Assembly (NCBI GenBank): GCA_946965045.2
Contig: OX337237.1
Location: 2,666,001-2,730,000, forward strand
Origin: Epithemia pelagica
Lineage: Eukaryota; Bacillariophyta; Bacillariophyceae; Surirellales; Surirellaceae
DNA length: 64,000 nt
Direction: 5' to 3'
Positions 21,901 through 29,588 of the stretch are shown in pieces (the stretch's first letter is position 1; the number at the start of each line of letters is the position of its first letter). The position numbers were made by a program, and so were the translations under genes. The notes beneath the pieces were generated by a model. The model was not told the DNA's origin. It ran no database searches and worked only from the letters and a program-made list of their open reading frames with translations.

Positions 21901-23304
21901 AGGAACAAGAAGGAGACCGACCAACAAGAACGACCCTCTCATCTACACCGGAAACATTGTCATGTGGAATCCATGACAACGTTTCAACCCACAGGAGAGG
22001 CCTTGTTGGAAAACATGAATCGTCAATATCATTGCGCCATTTTTCGACACGCGGTGGGGGCCGGTGTCTTTATTCTCAGCAAGAAACGGCTCATATCGCT
22101 ACTAACGGAACATCTCAGGAGTCACGTGTTGGTTTCCAAAGGCCGCTTCAAAGAACATTTCTTTTTACAGAAGCGGGGGATTCCTCAAGGAAGTATACTG
22201 TCGTCATTGCTGTGTAACCTGTACTATGGAAGCGTTGTGGAAAAGTCCTTGGGTCTATTGGGTTCTACAAGCTCTTCAGAAAACCGAGTTGCATCAGTTG
22301 CCGAAACGAGGACGGAAGAATTACCAAAGTTGGACGAAACCCAGACATCATCACCACCACACGCGTTGTTGGCTCGAATGGTGGATGACTTTCTGTTGAT
22401 TTCCCAACGGCGGCAAGAACTGCGCACGTTTCTTGAAACCATGCACCAGGGAAATGCCGAGTTGGGTGCCCAGATCAACCGAGAAAAGACCCAAGTGAGT
22501 GTGCACGTGACCTTGGAGGAAAAGGACGACCCTGGATCGGATACCAAGACGACCTTAACAACAAGGCGGTGTCTCAATCCAACAAAAACACGACGGTTCT
22601 TTCCATGGTGTGGCATGCTGTTTGACACTCGCACCGGCCACGTCCGTATTGACTATTCCCGCTTTCAGGGAGGCAAGGCACGGGACAGTCTGACGGTAGA
22701 CTACTCGTCAACCACACACCAAGGTGGTCTACCACACCAGTTACGGACGCAACTCCAAACCTTTGTACGTCCTCGGTGTCTTCCCATTCTCTTTGACCCG
22801 GTCATTAACGGTGAACTCGTTCCGAGTATCAATTTTTATCAACTCCTGTTCTTTGCCGCGGTCAAGTTGGTCTTTTACGTGCAAGACTTGGATCGCATGA
22901 CGCATCTAGGAGCGACGCACCCTTCTAGTACCACTAGTATGAAGACAAGGAGACATGTATTTTTGGTGGACTGCATCGATGCCACCATTGATTTTGCCTA
23001 TGCGCTGATTGTGTCTCGGTTGACCCAGCACCAGCAAGAGGAGCAAGGTCCAGGGAGACAACAACAACAACAACAGGAGCAAGTGTTGAATCTACCACGG
23101 AAGCGGGCTCAGTGGCTGGGATGGAAGGCCGTGCATGACGTTGTTCGACGGTGTCCCGATGGTTGGACGACTGTTTTGAAAGACGGTTGCTCTCAACGCA
23201 TGGCCCAATTGGAAACGACAACGGATTTTGGCCCATGGATTCCCCTCGTACGACAAGCACGACGGGAACTGGAACCATCCAAATTGTTGACCCTGTCGGA
23301 ATAA
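18919..23304 (+). CDS. TERT: Telomerase reverse transcriptase
   Basis: This is a single uninterrupted frame of 1,461 residues. TERT copies the telomerase RNA onto chromosome ends. Visible landmarks: a TERT-type T motif with VLYYRKPVWSLF near 764; RLRLVPKRTGVRPIAL (motifs 1-2) near 820; motif A SVDIQNCYDQI with catalytic D954; motif B RGIPQGSILSSLLCN with Q1090-G1091; motif C ARMVDDFLLIS with D1156-D1157; motif D AQINREKTQVSV; and motif E PWCGMLFDTRTG with W1230. The T motif together with the YDQI-type motif A separates it from retrotransposon and group II reverse transcriptases. An N-terminal 540-residue part is basic, Thr/Gln-rich and poorly conserved, with a poly-Gln run. The C-terminal extension also has poly-Gln. 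It is longer than the roughly 1,100-residue animal enzymes. Confidence 0.95.
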   Translation: MSGHRPPCASNKKSRIHEAGSVDSNHENSNTKDDPPAVVQQLALDPSTVWTLYDFVQVYAPQLVASLSKSHGTPEEATRRNMVPGTFQDKETNKMTTTSTTDPNRTLESIIHSTLVVPLESWPLDPVPVSNRQETEPQPEQESTKQPVQNKYKQKLTEKKQCEPLPSLVDHVVWTLVKRRERARQEQQQQQQQASNLPALHRHTHSRTVNKPSHHTHSNVLCQGYVSASSRQVEEEGGRSLCTMPAGVIWWQWNRHVEFLKTSSWGRLVHAWLGDNLLRALLLHTQLFLPIMERQDTSAFMTTTADMGQRRDMPETAPEMRGNYFQLTGPPLAVGVTPHMGQARTKEQEGIHNKKTKKRMRNRKRKRSTTKCDTSLRQRANDATATTPASLDFDTAASSKKRKVVSKEQPGQGATRTPTIVSKEDHPPLTTTMTAATNICRAQSTHPTRSILSLVGLSAQNQSVTAQNKRKRSDPESTRTSVIIASPEGTVRESTTETTSPSIRENGTTLEQPRNVGEEILWNKLMEKLMGSKSQGLHELPVVDKKPVPKQQCGHESALALCQSILRKHRKCDYIRILEQYCPLPEVLGHRKGCKSDKGRPKRARLTVDDLTRVSASFTPSHQVVSFVKSALTRVFPLECWGSEQNRTCVLHQVECFINLRRQEHFPFHNRNLLLHGIGITKIPWLFNRSDARRKNETQKFSHPPSRGRRKTSNRRKFIAKDHKAAEERFLSFLDFVFQDFVIHLLQSCFHATESEMYARRVLYYRKPVWSLFCTLSMEKLSSSSSSSSCQAGTKQCMYHALTWTEAAAKMSEHEMGISRLRLVPKRTGVRPIALQSTAARIQPLKRGCTVACLPEERPCPKTQKRKVEQQEKRRTELDAANEMLLERKSSTNDALNDTFAVIRKQYTNDPSLFGAGVAGLHFFYPRYRQFMLELRQSSPTKKGNKRLCFASVDIQNCYDQINQEKLLELVDQQLVRDRQYMVQRVAVTYCRQTRNKKETDQQERPSHLHRKHCHVESMTTFQPTGEALLENMNRQYHCAIFRHAVGAGVFILSKKRLISLLTEHLRSHVLVSKGRFKEHFFLQKRGIPQGSILSSLLCNLYYGSVVEKSLGLLGSTSSSENRVASVAETRTEELPKLDETQTSSPPHALLARMVDDFLLISQRRQELRTFLETMHQGNAELGAQINREKTQVSVHVTLEEKDDPGSDTKTTLTTRRCLNPTKTRRFFPWCGMLFDTRTGHVRIDYSRFQGGKARDSLTVDYSSTTHQGGLPHQLRTQLQTFVRPRCLPILFDPVINGELVPSINFYQLLFFAAVKLVFYVQDLDRMTHLGATHPSSTTSMKTRRHVFLVDCIDATIDFAYALIVSRLTQHQQEEQGPGRQQQQQQEQVLNLPRKRAQWLGWKAVHDVVRRCPDGWTTVLKDGCSQRMAQLETTTDFGPWIPLVRQARRELEPSKLLTLSE

Positions 23305-23445
23305 TCGACGGCCAGTAATGTATTCTATTATACTTTCGCGGCTCCCTCTCGGGATGCGGAATGGAAATCCGGCACACAAGTTCCTCACAGTTTTCCCTCT
23401 TCGAGAAATAGGTCGCATGTCCAAAGGGAAGGTTTGTTTCGTCCA

Positions 23446-23565
23446 AGCTTTCATGGGCTTTGAAATCTTAGGATTAGAACTTTTCGTCATGAAGGACTCC
23501 GCCAACGGTGTTTTCGTCGATGACTTCTGTGACGGCGCCCTTGACTTTGGCTGGGACTCTTTGAC
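23446..23565 (+). pseudogene. Fragment of an FCP light-harvesting gene
   Basis: About 120 bases translate to a stretch containing GLELFVMKDSANG and GALDFGWDSL. This matches the second-helix-to-loop part of the FCP gene at 39119-39735 almost codon for codon (coding DNA TTCGTCATGAAGGACTCCGC is shared). The PGEF part of the loop is missing. No first or third helix is present on either side, so it is an isolated fragment. The frame is open from 23318 to 23701, but the flanks are unlike any FCP. Confidence 0.8.
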
Positions 23566-24059
23566 GTGCGATCAATCAAGAGTCCACGTGCAATACACTC
23601 TCGCACTCTGTGAAATGCAAGGATGTATAGGAACTAATGGAGACTATAGCCACGGAGATGGACTTAGGTGGGCTATCTCCACCGGAGTTCCGCAATTCTG
23701 ACGTATTGAGGCTTTCTGATTGGCTACGCTATCCGGATAGCTGCTTAGCGGAGCCAAAGCAAATATAGACGCCGCCATTACATGGGTGATGGTGATGGGT
23801 GTAGGAGTTTGCCTTATCTTGATTGGGTTAAAGAACGGGTTGGGGCATCAAACATCAATCAACGAGCGCAAACTGGTAGTTTGACGTTTGACGAACTGTA
23901 CAGCTCCGCAGATTCCACGTGGCAGTCCAACCTCATTTGCTCTCATTTCAGCGCAACTTTTTCTAATGCGTCCATCGTTTGGGTTTCCCTGTTCCTTGCT
24001 TCCTCTTGTAAGGTAGTGGTACCATTACATCTCTCTGCTAGGTGTATCATTGCTAAACC
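23566..24059. other. Intergenic region before the NTPase-nuclease gene
   Basis: About 490 bases without a supported gene. A direct CCATTGCA-type or TATA promoter element was not recognised. Confidence 0.4.
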
Positions 24060-26228
24060 ATGTCGAAACGATCGTTTTCGGCGGAACCCAACGACGGGAT
24101 GGACGTGGAAGAAGAGAGTCCAGATTTGGAAGACAGTTGGTTTCTTCCCGATACGTCTGACCGTATGAGGCGTGTCATCAGAGCAGACTCTTTTAATGAT
24201 GATGATTTTCGGAACGAGTGCCAGAAATATTTGAAACTTGATTTGAAGTACTACCTTGATTCTCGAGAAAAAAGAGAGCACAAGGACTATGGTGCCTCTT
24301 CGACGAGCGTGATGGAAGCCTATGAAGTGGAAGAAACTGGTCGCCCCGAGTCGAAAGTAATGCATGACTTATTTAAGGAGAACGAGAATGGAAACAAATC
24401 GCTTGAAAGGTTGCGAGAAGAGTTATGTTGCATTGAGAATGACACCTCTAAGGCCCCCTTTCTTGCTGTGGTTCAGTCGAGCGGATACGGGAAAACACGG
24501 TTGCTCTTGGACCTCGCGAAGGAACGCTCTGTAGTGTATTTGCTTTGCTCCAACATTAGAGGCGGCTGGAGTACGCCCGAGGTTGTCCGGCTTTTTGTCG
24601 CAACGATGGCCAAGGCGCCAAGTACTGAATTGCGTCAAAAAGAGGCTGCTCGTTTTCTCGAAGCCGTTTCAAATGTGGCTTCGCGTTACGAATCGCATGA
24701 CAAATTATACCATGCTCAATTCAAAAACGGGAAGTTATATGCATTTTACTCTGCTCTCAGCAAGGAATATCAGAAAACAATTGACAGTGAAAGACGAGCG
24801 AGGAGCGAACCCGACTCCCGAAGGAATCGGATTGTTGTTGTATTCGACGAAGCCAAGATATTGGGAAGAGATGAAAAGGACGAGATTAGTTCTTCATACC
24901 GATGCATTCGTTCTATGCTCAATCCATGCAATATGATTGGAGTCTTTATTGACACTTCTGGTCAACTTGCTACGTTTACGCCTTCTGGAGCTACATCTGA
25001 CCGCGCTGCCAATCCAACCAGCGGCATTGGGACCCTTGTGAACCCGTTCTTTGAGATCGACTCATTTGACCTATTCGATGACCATTTGTTTTTCCTAGGC
25101 CGTCCACTTTGGAAGAGGAATTTTGAATCCCGACTCAACCAAGACTACGATGAGCTTGTGAGGTTTGCTGTGCATAAACTTGCTGGTGATCATGGGCAGG
25201 ACAACGATCGATTTCTGGCGCTTTTCCTTTGCCGATTCGGCCTTGACCCGACCTTCGAGTTGGCGGAACGGTTGATTGGAAGTCACATGGCGACCTTATT
25301 TGACATGACCGTAGATCGCAAGAACTTGGTGTCGGGATACAGATCTGAGCCAATCCTGGCGGAAGCTTCGGCATACCAAACTACTTCTAAGAATGGCTTC
25401 AGATCTCGCATGCTCAAAACTGTCAGACACTCATTGAACAATCGTGTTGTCCATTGTCACAAAGTTGACCGTGGCGAGGTAGCAGCGGCGGCTTGGATTG
25501 GGCTATCTTTGGATGACCTTCGCTGGAAAACAAATCCAAATGACGAATACTCGGCGGCGAAGGAGGGATTGTCTCGTGCCGTCCCAACCGTCGAATTCTT
25601 GAATGAACTAGGCTGCAACCTTGCAGACGATGTTGTAGAGGAGCTCCGTCATTGGTGGATCAACTCTACACATTTTTCCAGGCCAGCAGGTTCCCCTGAT
25701 CGCGGCATTCTGAAGACATGCTGGAAGCGACACGCCGGATTGTACATGACGAATGGCGAGGAAGGTATTGATCTACTAATGGTCATGAAACAGTGTAACG
25801 AAGACATTTATTCCAAGGTGAGAATTCAAGTGAAGAACTACAAGAGTATGATCACGGCGAATGCGCTCAAAGGTCTATTTGGGAAACTAGATGTTCAACG
25901 TTGTACCCCTGTGGCGACATTCGAAGAGGAGCCGTTTTCCATTGCAATCGTAGTCCAAGTTGGGAATGGTGGAATCGAGGCGTCGTCGATGATCCAAGAG
26001 TTAGGGCGACCCACACGGCGTACCGCTAGTACTTCTTGCAGCACCGCGCGGCAGCTCCAGATCGGGTGCCAGATTACGGGTCCCCACAAGGAAGATCTGC
26101 AAGGAATTGCCGGCGACGCGGTCGAGATCGTTGACTTTGTGGGTTCTTCGTTCATGTTTAGAAACAGAGAGTGGTATGGGTGGTCTGATGACGCTGTGTC
26201 AAACATGGTGCTTGAAGCAGGTTCATGA
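24060..26228 (+). CDS. P-loop NTPase fused to a PD-(D/E)xK-like nuclease domain
   Basis: This is a 722-residue single-exon protein. An acidic N terminus (1-110) is followed by a P-loop NTPase. The Walker A-like loop is VQSSGYGKTR (K145, T146; the usual first Gly is replaced). The Walker B strand is RIVVVFDEA (D263, E264). The C-terminal region (about 550-650) has GEEGIDLLMVM with D571, followed 19 residues later by RIQVKNYKS with Q590-x-K592. This is the D...(E/Q)xK arrangement of restriction-endonuclease-fold nucleases, and a beta strand SIAIVVQVG follows. NTPase plus such a nuclease is known from eukaryotic transposon-derived and Crinkler/RHS-type proteins. Assignment to that group is inference. 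No signal peptide or transmembrane segment is seen. Codon use looks more mixed than in neighbours. Confidence 0.65.
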   Translation: MSKRSFSAEPNDGMDVEEESPDLEDSWFLPDTSDRMRRVIRADSFNDDDFRNECQKYLKLDLKYYLDSREKREHKDYGASSTSVMEAYEVEETGRPESKVMHDLFKENENGNKSLERLREELCCIENDTSKAPFLAVVQSSGYGKTRLLLDLAKERSVVYLLCSNIRGGWSTPEVVRLFVATMAKAPSTELRQKEAARFLEAVSNVASRYESHDKLYHAQFKNGKLYAFYSALSKEYQKTIDSERRARSEPDSRRNRIVVVFDEAKILGRDEKDEISSSYRCIRSMLNPCNMIGVFIDTSGQLATFTPSGATSDRAANPTSGIGTLVNPFFEIDSFDLFDDHLFFLGRPLWKRNFESRLNQDYDELVRFAVHKLAGDHGQDNDRFLALFLCRFGLDPTFELAERLIGSHMATLFDMTVDRKNLVSGYRSEPILAEASAYQTTSKNGFRSRMLKTVRHSLNNRVVHCHKVDRGEVAAAAWIGLSLDDLRWKTNPNDEYSAAKEGLSRAVPTVEFLNELGCNLADDVVEELRHWWINSTHFSRPAGSPDRGILKTCWKRHAGLYMTNGEEGIDLLMVMKQCNEDIYSKVRIQVKNYKSMITANALKGLFGKLDVQRCTPVATFEEEPFSIAIVVQVGNGGIEASSMIQELGRPTRRTASTSCSTARQLQIGCQITGPHKEDLQGIAGDAVEIVDFVGSSFMFRNREWYGWSDDAVSNMVLEAGS

Positions 26229-26774
26229 TGGCTGTGCAAGAATCTTCCGTCGGCCTCGAGGTTGTGGGCTCGTTAGTTTTCACCACTGATCCCATCTATT
26301 CACTGTTCTATTCCGAAGCCACAGTCTTGTCTTCGTCAAAGGCCTAACAGAACTTCGGACGCATGGATTAGCAAAGCCTGTGTCCCACGGGTCACCATAT
26401 CATTCAGTGTTTGTGTCGTCGAAGCAGCACCTTGACAGGTTTTCAGGTCTTTTCTTCCCTGTCTTACCCACACGTTGGACCCCTCTCCACTCTCCACTCC
26501 TTCTTGCGGCTGCACAACTCACTCGGTGCTTTCTGAATGCGATTCCAGTATTTGGTTCAGGAGCTTGACGAACGAGTTGTGGGAGAAAAACAAGCAAGTT
26601 GTTGCCCCAGCGAAACAAAACAACAATCCACTACCTCGTTTCTTACCACGAGTGACAGGCAGAAAGAAAAATTGGAGACAATGACGACATACATCAACCA
26701 AACGGCACGGAACAGCGCCTCGGAGTATGGCCCAAACGATAAAATACGAACTCCTGTTCATGGGCTGTGCGGGA
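26229..26774. other. Intergenic region, no gene supported
   Basis: Short overlapping frames exist on both strands (for example 26537-26839 plus), but none has a recognisable domain. Confidence 0.4.
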
Positions 26775-26844
26775 GGAGGTGTCGACGCACAAGTATTTTA
26801 GTGAGTGTTGGAGGTGTCGACGCACAAGTATTTAGGTGAGTGTC
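26775..26844 (+). repeat. Tandem duplication of a 35-bp unit
   Basis: Two adjacent copies begin GGAGGTGTCGACGCACAAGT (26775 and 26810) and differ at a few positions near their ends. The second copy leads into the Pro/Thr-rich remnant. Confidence 0.9.
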
Positions 26845-27122
26845 GGAAATATTGCGCCCGTTCATCAGTCCTCCATGAGCCAAGAAGGGAAGTACGAAAA
26901 CTGACTTTTGCTTTCCCATTTCTGCCCACCCCCTCTCCCACTGCTACTCCCACCGAAAAGCCCACGGTGACGCCTTCTCCATTGCCCACTTTTATGCCAA
27001 CGGTGGCGCCGACAGTGGCACACATCGCTGCCCCAACTGATGCGCCAACCCAAAAACCTTCGGGGTCATCGTCGCCTGGCCCAACGTTTGCGCCGACGGC
27101 TACACAGTTTCTCCGACCATGA
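26845..27122 (+). pseudogene. Remnant of a Pro/Thr-rich secreted protein
   Basis: The plus-strand frame ending at 27122 is dominated by PTPSPTATPTEKPT, PTFMPTVAPTVA and APTDAPTQKPS runs. These are the mucin-like linkers common in diatom secreted and wall proteins. There is no signal peptide, no domain on either side, and a stop closes the frame. It is most likely a leftover piece of a larger gene, though it could be a linker exon of an unrecognised gene. Confidence 0.4.
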
Positions 27123-27552
27123 CGCCCCCTGCTAAACCATCTATGGCACCGTGGCATATGGGGCGGGGTCAAGGGAATTCTTGTTCGGAGCAGGATTATA
27201 GGAGTAGAAATAATATTAGAACTCTAGGAGTACGTGTGGAAACGCGGCGGATAGCAGGTACTACACTCCCGCGAGAAGTTTCATTTTGATATTAATAGAA
27301 TTATTTTGAATATGACACTGTACGCTCAGTATTCAACCTTATCCCTTTTGGACAAGGGTAAGGTGCACACAGTGTCGAAAGAAAAAACACAGTGTGTCGA
27401 GAGAATTCCCAATAGCTCAATCGTAACAACACGACAAGAAGATTACAAACCTGACACCCCCTACAAGGAGTTAAAGCCATTTCGTCATCTCTCTGCTGCT
27501 GCCACTTCATAGAACCGTACACAAGAGCAAGCCATTCCTCCAAGTCATAAGA
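27123..27552. other. Upstream region of the LRR gene
   Basis: These 430 bases hold no supported gene. GACACTGTACG, ACACAGTGTCG and ACACAGTGTGTCG recur at 27311-27400, a short imperfect repeat. Confidence 0.4.
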
Positions 27553-29193
27553 ATGATGCGTCCAGTCTACCAGGAAGATGATTCTCAAACCGTACGTGAC
27601 ACGGAGGAACAACCACAATCAACTCAAGCACAAGCTACAACGACGACGACCACCACTACTACTACTACGACAAACCGTGAGAGTGTCACTTCACACAACG
27701 ATAAGAACCAGAACAAGAGCAACGACACGCAGGACGACTATCCAATTTTTCTCAATAGCGAAGAGGTGGAACAGGGTATTGCTACGGCTCTCCAATCATC
27801 TTCCAGTCATCGTCGCCATCGAATCACGAGTACTACCGTCATGGGAGCAGGAGAATTGAATCTTCACAATGCACGCCACTTGGTTTCCTTTTTGGAAGCG
27901 ACGCCTTCGATTCACGAATTGACCTTTACCTGTTCCCTTGCGGCTGCCGCTCATGGCGATGCTTCCTCTAATCCGAATAATAGGAGTGAAGGCAATTCTC
28001 CTGGTACTACGGCTGGAGACTGTTTGAGTGCCTATTTGCGTCGGACCGACAACTTGCAGTGTTTGACCTGTTGTGGGTCGCGACGATCGGAATTGGACGA
28101 TTCCTTACTGCTGTGTCTGAGTCGTGGCTTGCAAACCAATACTTCGCTCAAACACTTGTATTGTTCGGGATTTGGTTTTGGAACACAGACCGTCCAAGAC
28201 GAGTTTCATCGTCTCTTGATCCAAAAAACCAATTTTCGACGATTGTCGTTGGATTTTTGTGATTTGGAAGGTCGATCGAATCCGATCGCGAATTTGCTGC
28301 AACACAACAATCGAATGAGGAGACTGACGGGGGCTTTGGATGAACCCATGGGCCATGCCAATCGCCAGCAACCGCAACAGCATCGTGACCAGGAGTCCTT
28401 GCCCTTGCTGTCGTTTTTGACCGACGGTTTAAAAGTACAGACGCAATTGGAAGAATTGACCTTGACCTGTTGTAAATTAAGTGATGAGGGCATGGCCCAA
28501 ATCTTGCAAGCCTTGATCGAAATGGTGGACCATGGTCGTTCGTCGTCCCTCCAACCACCGAACAAGAACGACAACAACCAGACGACGACCAGTGGCTTGC
28601 GACTTGGCTTGTTTGAAAACCATTTGGAATCACAATCCTTGCAAGCATTGGAAACCTTGTTGTGTTTGCCCAATTGTCCTGTACACTCGTTGCATTTTCA
28701 CAAGAGTTTCTTTGTCTCGCCATCCGTTTCGTCGTCCACCGAAGGGACACCACTACAAGAACAACAACAGGAACAGCAACAACAATTGGTCCATCAACAG
28801 GTATTTGGTCGCATTTTGAAATGCACCAATACCTCCTTACAACGATTAGTAGTGGGCTTGGGAGATGGGGGAGAGTGGGATGTCGAATTGCAACGCTATT
28901 GTCGTCGCAACAAGAAATTGTCGCATGTCAAGGCCTTTTTGGCATCGTTTGCGGCATCGTCAACCGTGCGAGTACCGGACGATTCAAGACTACTAGAACC
29001 TTGCAACGAGAGCACGTCATCCTCCACAACCAAAACAAGAACAACTTTAAGGGGGGAAGGACTCTGGAGTCCGTTGCTTGGACACTTGGCGGGCTTGCAT
29101 CCAACCGAAGGAGCTTCGCCATTGTTTTTGGTATTGTCTCGGGGTGTTTTGGGTTTCCACCCCTGGACCCGAGTACCAACTCGGTCGTCGTAG
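27553..29193 (+). CDS. Leucine-rich-repeat protein
   Basis: This is a 546-residue single-exon protein. A disordered N terminus with a run of 12 Thr is followed by irregular ribonuclease-inhibitor-type leucine-rich repeats from about residue 95. Examples are HELTFTCSL, LQCLTCCGS, LKHLYCSGFGFG, FRRLSLDFCDLEG, LEELTLTCCKLSDEGM and LRLGLFENHLESQSLQALE. Such repeats make protein-binding arcs. No kinase, NB-ARC or membrane segment was seen, so the partner and role are unknown. Gln-rich loops interrupt the repeats. The C-terminal 60 residues are Thr/Ser-rich and not repeat-like. Confidence 0.75.
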   Translation: MMRPVYQEDDSQTVRDTEEQPQSTQAQATTTTTTTTTTTTNRESVTSHNDKNQNKSNDTQDDYPIFLNSEEVEQGIATALQSSSSHRRHRITSTTVMGAGELNLHNARHLVSFLEATPSIHELTFTCSLAAAAHGDASSNPNNRSEGNSPGTTAGDCLSAYLRRTDNLQCLTCCGSRRSELDDSLLLCLSRGLQTNTSLKHLYCSGFGFGTQTVQDEFHRLLIQKTNFRRLSLDFCDLEGRSNPIANLLQHNNRMRRLTGALDEPMGHANRQQPQQHRDQESLPLLSFLTDGLKVQTQLEELTLTCCKLSDEGMAQILQALIEMVDHGRSSSLQPPNKNDNNQTTTSGLRLGLFENHLESQSLQALETLLCLPNCPVHSLHFHKSFFVSPSVSSSTEGTPLQEQQQEQQQQLVHQQVFGRILKCTNTSLQRLVVGLGDGGEWDVELQRYCRRNKKLSHVKAFLASFAASSTVRVPDDSRLLEPCNESTSSSTTKTRTTLRGEGLWSPLLGHLAGLHPTEGASPLFLVLSRGVLGFHPWTRVPTRSS

Positions 29194-29220
29194 TGCTGCA
29201 ATCGACACCTAACTATACAG

Positions 29221-29320
29221 ATATACATCCACTGCTGTTGCAATGGGAATTGAAGTTCAGACTCGAAACGATATACATCCACTGCTGTTGCAATGGGGAT
29301 TCAAGTTCAGACTCGAGACT
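29221..29320 (+). repeat. Tandem duplication of a 50-bp unit
   Basis: Two adjacent 50-bp copies begin ATATACATCCACTGCTGTTG (29221 and 29271) and differ at only a few bases. They lie just after the LRR gene stop, in its probable 3' UTR. The remaining bases between the LRR gene and the next gene (to 29588) show nothing else. Confidence 0.95.
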
Positions 29321-29588
29321 TGCTTGTCAAAACAGCAACAGGAATACGTCGGTGACGAGAATGCGCGATGCATACATCAAGTAATCTATACTACCTGGTT
29401 TTCGTAGGAGGGCATATACATTCTTCATCTCACGCTTCGCTCTAGAAAAGTCGTCTCCCTCTGACATTTTTTCTACAAAACAGAGCAAGTTGTGCATAAC
29501 TATACTTTTACAGTCGTTCCAAGTACGATGTGTGTGGTGTGTGGAGTTTAGAGGAGCACTGCTCGTACGTTCGTTTTGGGTTCTCGAT

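Noticed and set aside
18919-23304. Reading the long reverse transcriptase as a retroelement
   Set aside because: It has a T motif, the DIQNCYD type of motif A and the PWCGMLF motif E, no endonuclease or integrase, and no terminal repeats. It fits TERT.
24060-26228. Calling the NTPase-nuclease a bona fide Crinkler effector
   Set aside because: No signal peptide or LFLAK-type N-terminal module is visible. Only the NTPase-nuclease combination is supported.
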